Shown here piece by piece: positions 44,039-50,623 of a stretch of 64,000 bases of DNA; the first letter of the stretch is position 1; each line of letters opens with the position of its first letter. The stretch covers positions 62,001-126,000 of the forward strand of contig SVMF01000003.1 of assembly GCA_015067565.1 (NCBI GenBank), written 5' to 3'. The translations under genes and the position numbers were made by a program. The notes beneath the pieces were generated by a model that did not search any database, was not told the origin of the DNA, and worked only from the letters and a program-made list of their open reading frames with translations. Origin of the DNA: Oscillospiraceae bacterium (GTDB lineage: Bacteria; Bacillota; Clostridia; Oscillospirales; Oscillospiraceae).

Positions 44039-44602
44039 ATGACGTTCCATACCATTCTCGGCATCATTCTTGCAGGTGTCCTCTCGAACAACTATGCACT
44101 TCTCCATTTCCTTGGAACCGGTGCGGTGCTTGAAAACGAGCGCTCTTCCAAGAGATCTCTCACCCTCGGCCTCGGCACCACAGTGGTCATGCTGCTGTCC
44201 ACGCTGATCGCATGGCCTCTGAATGAGTACGTCCTCAAGAGCGTACCCTACCTTCAGATCATGGCCTTCGTCGTCGTAGTTCTTCTGGTTGTCGAAGTCA
44301 TTCACGTCGCAGCAAAGAATCTTTTGGATAACTACTGCCGTTCCGACTTTGTCAAGTTCGCCATCAACGGTGCCGTTCTCGGCCTGACCATCCACAACAC
44401 CGGGCATGACTTCCTGACCGCAATCATCACCTCCGTGGGTGTCGGCATCGGCTTCATGCTCACCATGACCCTTTATGCCAAAATCAAAGACACCTGTGTG
44501 GACGAGGAAGCCATCCCTGCCCCCTTCCGTGGTCTCCCCATCGCCCTTCTGACCGCAGGCATGATCGTGCTTGCCCTGATGGCCCTTCAGTTCAAGTTCT
44601 GA
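44039..44602 (+). CDS. rnfA: Rnf complex subunit A
   Basis: 187 residues, six helices. GVLSNNYALLHFLGTGAVLE at the N-terminus is the NqrE/RnfA signature, although the usual N-x-V-L-x-x-x-x-G-x-C phrase here has no cysteine at its end, reading LGTGAV. Second-half motif: VEVIHVAAKNLLDN. It is the last recognisable rnf gene; in ordinary clostridial operons rnfB would follow directly, but here a NusG-II-domain gene starts at the rnfA stop. Confidence 0.92.
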   Translation: MTFHTILGIILAGVLSNNYALLHFLGTGAVLENERSSKRSLTLGLGTTVVMLLSTLIAWPLNEYVLKSVPYLQIMAFVVVVLLVVEVIHVAAKNLLDNYCRSDFVKFAINGAVLGLTIHNTGHDFLTAIITSVGVGIGFMLTMTLYAKIKDTCVDEEAIPAPFRGLPIALLTAGMIVLALMALQFKF

Positions 44603-44955
44603 TGAAAAAGAAGGACTTTATCCTCATTGGCATCCTCCTCGTGGTCATTGTGGCCGCATTTGTCGCAGTAACGCTTCTCAAAAGCGAAGGCGCCTATGTT
44701 GTGGTTCGTGTGGACGGAAAGCAGGTCGCACAATACAGCCTGCTGGAAAACGGCCAGTATGAACTCAACGGAGGCACCAACATCCTGCGCATCGAGGACG
44801 GCAAGGCTTATCTCGTCTCTGCGACCTGCCCGGATCATCTTTGTGTGAATCAGGGCAAGATCGATCAAAGCGGAGAAACCATCACCTGCCTGCCGAATCG
44901 CTTGACCGTCACAGTCTACAGCGACGACAAAGCCGATGTCGACCTGGTTGGCTAA
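44602..44955 (+). CDS. NusG domain II-containing membrane-anchored protein
   Basis: 117 residues: an N-terminal anchor helix (FILIGILLVVIVAAFVAVTLL) and an extracytoplasmic small beta domain with VVVRVDGKQVAQYSL and the conserved SATCPDHLCVNQGKI containing two cysteines, then ITCLPNRLTV with a third. This is the NusG_II/DUF1312 family, repeatedly found beside rnf, apbE and Gx-transporter genes in Firmicutes. Its role is unknown. It overlaps the rnfA stop and occupies the place normally held by rnfB, but it has no ferredoxin-type cysteine clusters and cannot replace it structurally. Confidence 0.88.
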   Translation: MKKKDFILIGILLVVIVAAFVAVTLLKSEGAYVVVRVDGKQVAQYSLLENGQYELNGGTNILRIEDGKAYLVSATCPDHLCVNQGKIDQSGETITCLPNRLTVTVYSDDKADVDLVG

Positions 44956-44979
44956 GATTATCACAAAGGAAAGGATCTC

Positions 44980-45474
44980 ATGAAAACTAAAAAGATTGCT
45001 TTTTCGGGTTTATGCATTGTGCTTGCCATGATCCTTTCCTTTGTCGAAAGTCAAATTCCGGCACTCGTTGCGATCCCGGGAATCAAAGTAGGACTTCCCA
45101 ATCTCGTCATCATCTTTTTGCTTTACCGCTCCGGCTGGAAGCAGACGGTGAGCGTCAGCATGATCCGCATATTGCTCGTTTCCATTCTGTTCGGCAATAT
45201 TCAGACCCTGACCTTCAGCGTCGCAGGTGCCGTGCTGAGCCTGCTCAGCATGATCCTACTGAAGAAGCTCGACTGGTTCTCCTGCATAACGGTCAGTATC
45301 GTTGGCGGTATCTTCCACAACATCGGCCAGATCATCGCTGCTTGTTTGTGGACGGAAACAGCACAGATCGCATTCTATCTGCCCGTCCTGCTCATCAGCG
45401 GTATGGTGGCCGGTACCTTGATCGGCTTCATCGGCGGCATCCTGGTAAAGCGCTTCGAGAAGTTCACATTCTGA
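44980..45474 (+). CDS. Gx transporter family membrane protein
   Basis: 164 residues, five hydrophobic segments. It belongs to the family annotated as heptaprenyl diphosphate synthase component I or Gx transporter: IAFSGLCIVLAMILSFVES, then IPGIKVGLPNLVIIFLLY and VGGIFHNIGQIIAA are its marks. The prenyl-synthase label comes from a distant homologue and is doubtful; S-component-like vitamin or flavin-precursor uptake has been suggested for such genes. Its position after NusG-II at the end of an rnf operon fits a supply role for flavin cofactors, which is inference. Confidence 0.85.
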   Translation: MKTKKIAFSGLCIVLAMILSFVESQIPALVAIPGIKVGLPNLVIIFLLYRSGWKQTVSVSMIRILLVSILFGNIQTLTFSVAGAVLSLLSMILLKKLDWFSCITVSIVGGIFHNIGQIIAACLWTETAQIAFYLPVLLISGMVAGTLIGFIGGILVKRFEKFTF

Positions 45475-45479
45475 AAAAG

Positions 45480-45510
45480 CCGAGGACACGGCATCGTGTC
45501 CTCGGTTTTT
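45480..45510. terminator. terminator of the rnf operon
   Basis: CCGAGGACACG, loop GCAT, perfect 11-bp stem followed by TTTTT. The left flank is AAAAAG, so it also terminates the convergent minus-strand hydrolase gene. Confidence 0.88.
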
Positions 45511-46040
45511 CATTCTCCAATCACTTGAATCTGACACATTTTCATCGTCGTCAGGGCGGCCTTGTGCGTCTCGACCGTCACACCGGCGCAGCACGATGCG
45601 TCCACGCGCATCCTCGTTTCCGGGAAGCTCGCCTTCAATAAAAGCGCATTGGACACCACGCAGATGTCGGTGCAAAGGCCGATCAGCTCGATCTCCAACT
45701 CCAACGGATTGTAGTGTGCGTAAATATATTGCGGTAGTGCAACACAGCCGAAGGTTGGCTTCTCAAAGGAGCGGTATCCCCTCTTACGCAGCGCTGCCTG
45801 CACCCTCGCATCGAGCGCCCATCCGTCGCTGTCCTTGATGCAGTGTGCGATTGGAAGCTTCTCTCCTTCCTGCGTTTGGAGATAGTTTTCAAAATGCGTG
45901 TCATAGGTGACGAGAATATCCCCGTCAAACTCTTCGATCTTTTTTACGACCTTGTCAACGATTCCAACCGCCTCCGGCGTTCCCAGCGCACCGTCCACAA
46001 AGTCCTTCTGCATATCCACAACGATCAAAATCTGCTTCAT
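45510..46040 (-). CDS. isochorismatase-family cysteine hydrolase (nicotinamidase-like)
   Basis: 176 residues from ATG 46040 (MKQILIVVDMQKDFVDG), with GGAGGA upstream. Catalytic Asp in VVDMQKDF, the lysine in the GEKLPIAHC region, and the nucleophilic Cys in LCTDICVVSNALLLK make the D-K-C triad. Size and the HFENYL and HC motifs fit nicotinamidase (NAD salvage) but related hydrolases cannot be excluded. It starts 1 bp after the aminopeptidase gene and shares its promoter. Confidence 0.88.
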   Translation of the reverse strand: MKQILIVVDMQKDFVDGALGTPEAVGIVDKVVKKIEEFDGDILVTYDTHFENYLQTQEGEKLPIAHCIKDSDGWALDARVQAALRKRGYRSFEKPTFGCVALPQYIYAHYNPLELEIELIGLCTDICVVSNALLLKASFPETRMRVDASCCAGVTVETHKAALTTMKMCQIQVIGE

Positions 46041-46041
46041 C

Positions 46042-47082
46042 TCAGTCCTCCAAAAGATAGGCCAGCAGCAATGCGGTTGTCGCGTTGACACCATCCATGT
46101 GCGTGCGCTCCATGCCGTGCGTGCCATAGGTTCCCATGCCGAAAACCGCAGCACGCAGGTTACTTCCACCGGTAATTGCAGCCTTGGCATCGGTACCATA
46201 GCTGTTGTAGACATCCACCGCATAGTCGATGCCGTTTCTCTCCGCCAGGCGGATCAGATGGCTTGTGAGCTCGTAATCGTAATGCACCGTGGCATCCTTG
46301 GCGCAGATGCTGACCTTCCGATCAGACCCCTCCAGCCCCGGGCCGATGAGGCCGATGTCCATGGCAATCATCTCCGAGACCTCCGGCGGCACATAGGTTC
46401 CACCGGTGCCGATCTCCTCGCTGTATGGGAAGGCAAACAAGGTGCGGAAACGAGGCTTCAGGCCGTTGTCGCTCAAATATTTCAGTGCTGTCAAAGCGCA
46501 GGCCACACAGGCCTTGTCGTCAATATATCGGGATTTGATGTAGCCGTTTTGCGTAATTTGGCACCGAGACTGGATGTCGATCACATCGCCGTTTCGGATG
46601 CCCAGCTCCCGCACATCTTCCGCAGAGGCGATCGGCTCGTCGAGCATGACGACCATATTTTCCTCGGTTCTGGCCGCCCGTGAAAGCTCCTTGAACATAT
46701 GCACCGAATGCTCCCGACACATCAAAAGGCCGGTGTAGCTGCGCCCGTCACGCGTAAAAACGGTGACACTTTCGCCGTCAAGCGTGCAATAGTTGACTCC
46801 GCCCAGCTGACGCACGCGCAGCCAGCCGTTGCTGTCTATGCCGCGGACCATCAGTCCCAGCGTGTCCAGATGCGCTGTGACCTGCACCGTTTTCGAGTGA
46901 TCCTGCCCCTCCACGGCAATGTAGGGTGTGCGCTTGTTGTCGTAGCTCACAGCATAGCCAAGCTTTGCGGCCCAGACCTCAAAGATTGGCTGCATTTTCA
47001 AGGGATATCCCACGGGACTTGGAATGTTCACCAGCTCACAGAAGCATTCTTTGGTAAATTCGGAATCAAACGGATATTTCAT
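46042..47082 (-). CDS. M42-family aminopeptidase
   Basis: 346 residues from ATG 47082 (MKYPFDSEFTKE). The dizinc peptidase residues are visible in VTAHLDTLG, the bridging Asp in RYIDDKACVACAL, the catalytic Glu pair in YSEEIGTGGT, AMDIGLIG, and the late AVFGMGTYGTHGMERTHMDG histidine. These tetrahedral cytosolic enzymes clip N-terminal residues from small peptides. Some members have been called endoglucanases in error. The promoter is 34 bp upstream. Confidence 0.9.
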   Translation of the reverse strand: MKYPFDSEFTKECFCELVNIPSPVGYPLKMQPIFEVWAAKLGYAVSYDNKRTPYIAVEGQDHSKTVQVTAHLDTLGLMVRGIDSNGWLRVRQLGGVNYCTLDGESVTVFTRDGRSYTGLLMCREHSVHMFKELSRAARTEENMVVMLDEPIASAEDVRELGIRNGDVIDIQSRCQITQNGYIKSRYIDDKACVACALTALKYLSDNGLKPRFRTLFAFPYSEEIGTGGTYVPPEVSEMIAMDIGLIGPGLEGSDRKVSICAKDATVHYDYELTSHLIRLAERNGIDYAVDVYNSYGTDAKAAITGGSNLRAAVFGMGTYGTHGMERTHMDGVNATTALLLAYLLED

Positions 47083-47115
47083 AGGAAAGCTCCTTTCGCA
47101 ATCATTGTGTGTAAG

Positions 47116-47144
47116 ATTATACCACACGACGAAGCCTCGCGCAA
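47116..47144 (-). promoter_or_regulatory. promoter of the aminopeptidase-hydrolase operon
   Basis: Minus-strand TTGCGC, 17-bp spacer, TATAAT with TG at the extended -10 position (TGGTATAAT). The ATG follows about 34 bp downstream. Confidence 0.75.
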
Positions 47145-47176
47145 TAGCACGTTGCAGCGTTTATCGTGCAAAACAC

Positions 47177-47205
47177 TTTCCATTTTCCGTTTCGTGTGCT
47201 ATAAT
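47177..47205 (+). promoter_or_regulatory. extended -10 promoter in front of the hairpin array
   Basis: TTTCCA, 17-bp spacer, TATAAT with TGC directly before it. Transcription would start near 47212, about 4 bp before the first hairpin and without any reading frame to serve. Confidence 0.55.
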
Positions 47206-47215
47206 AATGTCTGCT

Positions 47216-47452
47216 GAATAAGTCGCCATGGCGACTTATTCGTGCGGCATCGCCGCAAATTGCATAAAAACGGCTCTTTTTAACCGTTTTTATGCAATTC
47301 AGACATGTAAACAATGTGTATTTTCGTTGGTGCATCGCAATGCACCAACGAAAGGTGCAAGGTTTTTGCGGTAAAACCGCCAAAATCCTTGCACTTGAAC
47401 AACGCATAATAGCCCTGAAAGCCTTGGCTTGCAAGGGCTTTCGCGTTGTTCA
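47216..47452 (+). ncRNA. candidate structured RNA: six consecutive hairpins
   Basis: In order: GAATAAGTCGCCATGGCGACTTATTC (perfect palindrome, 47216-47241), TGCGGC-ATC-GCCGCA (47243-47257), a 16-bp stem with AAAAACGG arm (47258-47299), a 14-bp stem TTTCGTTGGTGCAT with loop CGCA (47322-47353), a stem opening GTGCAAGG with an inner GCGGT-AAA-ACCGC (47355-47394), and TGAACAACGC closing a nested pair of smaller stems (47396-47452). There is no open frame. The gap 47083-47664 otherwise contains two promoters and the GC-rich repeat. It could alternatively be a DNA-level element or a stack of inserted repeats; part of the first hairpin recurs at 62464-62511. Confidence 0.45.
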
Positions 47453-47516
47453 GTACACATTATAATAAATCCGACAACACATTCCGATTGATCGGTGAGC
47501 TTATCGTTTCATACTG

Positions 47517-47613
47517 AGCGGGGCCCCGCCCGTCCGCAATCGCTACGATTTCGCCGGAAGCTACTGTGAATACGAGCCTGGTTCTGCCGGTTGAGGCATG
47601 CCTCAACCCTACC
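47517..47613 (+). repeat. GC-rich palindrome repeat, second copy
   Basis: Diverged copy of 34606-34710: GCGGGGCCCCGCCCG, CAATCGCTACGATTTCGCCGG, then the perfect GGTTGAGGCATGCCTCAACC. It lies about 50 bp before the GNAT gene start. Confidence 0.75.
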
Positions 47614-47664
47614 GTGGCAGTGCAACAACAGACAGCAAAATCGGAACATATGGAGATTTTTGAC

Positions 47665-48102
47665 ATGGAAAATATCATCCGAAATATGACCCCACAGGAC
47701 AAGGACATTGTTCTTGAAATGATGCGCGTGTTTTACGCGTCACCCGCAGTGCTCAGCAACGGCTCCGACGAGATCTTCTTGAATGATATTGAAAACTGCG
47801 TCAATGACAGTCCATATCTGGAAGGCTACATCATGGAAAATTCGGACGAACCCCAAGGCTATGCCATGGTTGCCAAAAGCTTCTCCACCGAATTCGGGAA
47901 GCCGTGCATCTGGATTGAGGACTTGTATCTGAAGGAGGAGTACCGCGGCGCAGGCCTCGGCAAACAGTTGCTGGATTTCATCACCCAAAAGTATCCGAAC
48001 TGCATCTTCCGCCTGGAGGCTGAGGCGGAGAACGAACGAGCCGTCCGCCTTTATAAAAAATGCGGTTTTTCCGTTTTGCCCTACCTGGAAATGAAAAAAT
48101 GA
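47665..48102 (+). CDS. GNAT-family N-acetyltransferase
   Basis: 145 residues from ATG 47665 (MENIIRNMTPQDKDIV), with GGAG about 9 bp upstream; the in-frame ATG at 47650 overlaps that RBS and the frame further upstream is repeat sequence. The acetyl-CoA pyrophosphate loop is EEYRGAGLGKQLLDF, preceded by WIEDLYLKEEYR and followed by RLEAEAENERAVRLYKKCGF, the standard GNAT C-terminal motif. Substrate not predictable. About 20 bp separate it from the flavodoxin-ferredoxin gene. Confidence 0.9.
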   Translation: MENIIRNMTPQDKDIVLEMMRVFYASPAVLSNGSDEIFLNDIENCVNDSPYLEGYIMENSDEPQGYAMVAKSFSTEFGKPCIWIEDLYLKEEYRGAGLGKQLLDFITQKYPNCIFRLEAEAENERAVRLYKKCGFSVLPYLEMKK

Positions 48103-48122
48103 GCCGTGAAAGGAGACGTATC

Positions 48123-48875
48123 ATGTACTATAGCATCTATTTCAGCCCCACCGGAGGCACCAAAAAAGTGGCAGATATTCTTGCCAAAAACTTAGACGGT
48201 GAATATCTTCCCATCGACTTGTGCAATGACATCGAAGCTCTGACGCTGCGTGCCGATGATCTTTGTCTTATTTCTGTACCCTCGTACGGCGGCCGCGTTC
48301 CGACTACGAATCTCGAGCGGCTTAAAAAAATCAACGGCAATGGTGCAAAGGCGATTTTGAACTGCGTTTACGGCAATCGGCACTGGGACGATACCCTGAC
48401 CGAATTGCAGGATGTGCTTGAAGCGCTCGGATTTGTCTGTGTCAGTGCGCTTGCCACAGTTGCGGAGCATTCCATGTTCCCCGGCTTTGCCGTCGGTCGT
48501 CCCGATGCCGCCGATGAGGCACAGCTGAAGGATTTTGCGCACAAGATCCAAGAGAAGCTCCGCCACAATGTCTTTGAAAAATTAGAGCTTGCAGGCAGCC
48601 ACGGTACCTACAAGGAATTCCCCGGCACTCCCGTCAAGCCGACGGGTGACGATCAGTGCATTTCCTGCGGTCTGTGCGCCCAAAACTGCCCTGCCAATGC
48701 AATTGACCGTCACAATCCGCGCGTAACCGATCAGAGCAAGTGCATCACCTGTATGCGCTGTGTCCGCCTGTGTCCTGTTCAGGCGCGGCAGCTCGATGCC
48801 ACCTTCGTAAGCGCTATGGTGGAAAAGCTTGGCTCTGCCTTGGGTGGGCATAAGGAAAACCATCTTTTTTTGTAA
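48123..48875 (+). CDS. EFR1-type flavodoxin-ferredoxin fusion
   Basis: 250 residues from ATG 48123 (MYYSIYFSPTGGT), with AAAGGAGA upstream. The N-terminal flavodoxin domain has the FMN phosphate loop FSPTGGTKKVADIL and SVPSYGGRVP. The C-terminal ferredoxin domain has two 4Fe-4S motifs, CISCGLCAQNCPANAI and CITCMRCVRLCPVQA. Soluble electron carrier; members accompany many anaerobe redox enzymes and the partner here is not evident. Confidence 0.93.
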   Translation: MYYSIYFSPTGGTKKVADILAKNLDGEYLPIDLCNDIEALTLRADDLCLISVPSYGGRVPTTNLERLKKINGNGAKAILNCVYGNRHWDDTLTELQDVLEALGFVCVSALATVAEHSMFPGFAVGRPDAADEAQLKDFAHKIQEKLRHNVFEKLELAGSHGTYKEFPGTPVKPTGDDQCISCGLCAQNCPANAIDRHNPRVTDQSKCITCMRCVRLCPVQARQLDATFVSAMVEKLGSALGGHKENHLFL

Positions 48876-48891
48876 AAACACTCCGTTCCAA

Positions 48892-48930
48892 AACGAGGCA
48901 CGATGCTTCACTTCAGCATCGTGCCTCGTT
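48892..48930. terminator. bidirectional terminator
   Basis: Perfect 15-bp stem AACGAGGCACGATGC, loop of 9, between the EFR1 gene and the convergent ATP-grasp operon. T-rich sequence follows on the plus strand (TATATTTTC) and TTTTGG on the minus strand. Confidence 0.75.
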
Positions 48931-48936
48931 ATATTT

Positions 48937-49743
48937 TCATGTATTGCGACGAATGTAGTCCATGAACGCCTCTCCGATGTCATAATTGCATAGAGAATAT
49001 AACATTCTCGCCCCCACAACATCTTCTATCTCGTTGAGGATCCATTTCCCTTCGTGCAATATAAAATCAAAGCCTGCATAGTCAGCCGCGATCCTTTTCT
49101 GCAGCTTATCAATGATCGCAAGCTGCTCCTGCGTGGGAGAAAACAGCTCCACCTGCCCGCCGAGAGAAAAATTGCTTCTGAAGTCGACAGATGAAGTCCG
49201 TTTGACCCCTGCAATCGGCCGATCTCCCAAAACATAGATTCTGACATCCACCCCTATGTCCGAAACAGGCTTTTGCGCGATATACCCTTTTGGGTTTGAA
49301 AAGGCCAGTCTTTGCAAATCCTTTTTATCGTTGATCCAAAAAACCTCACTGCCCCCATGACCGTTTCTGGATTTGATGATAAATGGATATTCCAATTCGG
49401 CATCGTCCGAAGCATCAAACTGCACAGTATCTACCGTCGGGATCCCCAGCTCTTTGCACAACAAGAAGGTTCGCCATTTGTCATTCGCCACAGCCACGGT
49501 CTTACCATTGTTGTAGCAGCGAATATGTGCTGCTTCTAAAAATTCGTTGATCCTGCTGATACGGGTTCGATTGATGCAGAAATCATACCGGCAAAAATAG
49601 TCCATGTCGTTTGCAAAGAAATCCCGGTCAAAGATGGCAAAGTCCAGCTCCATCCCCTTGGTTTTCGCCACCTCTTTCAGATGCTCTATAAACCATTGAT
49701 TGACCCCGGCATCATTTCCGGTGTAGAGTAATAAACCTTTCAT
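48937..49743 (-). CDS. RimK-type ATP-grasp ligase (last gene of the four-gene operon)
   Basis: 268-269 residues. The pre-ATP-grasp region is MKGLLLYTGNDAGVNQWF through CINRTRISRI. ATP-grasp core: YPFIIKSRNGHGGSEVFWI (ATP lysine and Gly-rich loop), YIAQKPVSDIGVDVRIYVLG, then WILNEIEDVVGARMLYSL, with E-I-E-D where RimK relatives have E-x-N, so the last metal ligand differs. The start overlaps the stop of the upstream RimK-like gene (ATGATGA), giving coupled translation. RimK-family enzymes make amide bonds, often adding Glu or another amino acid to a peptide or small molecule. Substrate unknown. Confidence 0.85.
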   Translation of the reverse strand: MKGLLLYTGNDAGVNQWFIEHLKEVAKTKGMELDFAIFDRDFFANDMDYFCRYDFCINRTRISRINEFLEAAHIRCYNNGKTVAVANDKWRTFLLCKELGIPTVDTVQFDASDDAELEYPFIIKSRNGHGGSEVFWINDKKDLQRLAFSNPKGYIAQKPVSDIGVDVRIYVLGDRPIAGVKRTSSVDFRSNFSLGGQVELFSPTQEQLAIIDKLQKRIAADYAGFDFILHEGKWILNEIEDVVGARMLYSLCNYDIGEAFMDYIRRNT

Positions 49744-50612
49744 CATTTCAATTCTTTGACAATATGCTTTATAATATCATCCGCCAAATTGACCCCCGTG
49801 CAGTCCAAAGTGCTTTTGAAATGCGGGTTAGAATTCACCTCACACACAATCGGTTCTTCATTTGGCCCAAACATAATGTCTACTCCTGCAAAATCCAATT
49901 TCAGCGCCTCCACAGAGGCGATTGCAAGCGCTTTCTGTTCTTCTGATGCGATATAGCATCTCATGCTGCCACCATTGGAGATATTTGAGCGGAAGTCATT
50001 GTCATTGTATCGGAGCATGCTTGCAATCACTTGTCGTCCAACCACATTGATCCGCACATCTTTTCCGTAGCTTGATGATATAAACTCTTGAAAAACAAAG
50101 TCCTTATGGCCGATTTTTTGAATCACGGCCTTCGCTTCAGCTTCATTCTTTGCCAAATACACCTGCTGTCCAAAAGAGCCGAAGCATTCTTTGATTACGA
50201 TCGGCAGACCCAATTTTTGAATTGCGATCTTCAGAAAAGAGAAGTCGGTATACCCCAGTCCCTCAAATGTTTTGGGGGCGGTTATGGTTTTGGGAATTCG
50301 GATACTCGCCTTGGATAGCTGCAGATATGTCTCCGCCTTGTTGTCGCAGGCGCTGATCGCCCGGGATGAATTGAACAGCCTGACTCCCATTTCCTCCAGT
50401 TCTTTGGCGAGCATGATATCCTTGTCCCAAAAAAGCGCAAAATCAGGCAAATCCTTCTCCGGGCATCTGTGACCAACGATATTCGTCAATTCATAACCCT
50501 TCCGCAGTTCCAGACGGATGTTTTGTTTCCCGGCAGCTTCCAATAGCAATGTGTAGAGTTCCTTGAATTTCGAGGAATCTACGAATGAATTCACGATCAA
50601 CCAACCATTCAT
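49743..50612 (-). CDS. RimK-type ATP-grasp ligase
   Basis: 289 residues from ATG 50612 (MNGWLIVNSFVDSSKF), with GGAGAACAGGA upstream. All RimK landmarks are intact: LGLPIVIKECFGSFGQQVYL (ATP-binding loop), FVFQEFISSSYGKDVRINVVG, NDNDFRSNISNGGSM, and the metal site CEVNSNPHFKSTLDCTG with E-x-N. This is the better-preserved member of the pair and should be catalytically competent. It would ligate an amino-acid-like nucleophile to an activated carboxylate. Its upstream neighbour is the membrane-anchored unknown protein, 11 bp away. Confidence 0.92.
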   Translation of the reverse strand: MNGWLIVNSFVDSSKFKELYTLLLEAAGKQNIRLELRKGYELTNIVGHRCPEKDLPDFALFWDKDIMLAKELEEMGVRLFNSSRAISACDNKAETYLQLSKASIRIPKTITAPKTFEGLGYTDFSFLKIAIQKLGLPIVIKECFGSFGQQVYLAKNEAEAKAVIQKIGHKDFVFQEFISSSYGKDVRINVVGRQVIASMLRYNDNDFRSNISNGGSMRCYIASEEQKALAIASVEALKLDFAGVDIMFGPNEEPIVCEVNSNPHFKSTLDCTGVNLADDIIKHIVKELK

Positions 50613-50623
50613 GTCCTGTTCTC

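Noticed and set aside
44602-44955. NusG-II-domain gene as a substitute RnfB
   Set aside because: It has three cysteines in a small beta domain outside the membrane and no 4Fe-4S motif, so it cannot fill the RnfB role.
47216-47452. Integron attC sites or a riboswitch
   Set aside because: No integrase or cassette gene is present, and no known riboswitch core could be recognised; the GNAT gene downstream is separated by another repeat.
48123-48875. EFR1-type protein as a displaced RnfB
   Set aside because: It has a flavodoxin domain and two ferredoxin clusters but no membrane anchor and none of the RnfB N-terminal cluster spacing.
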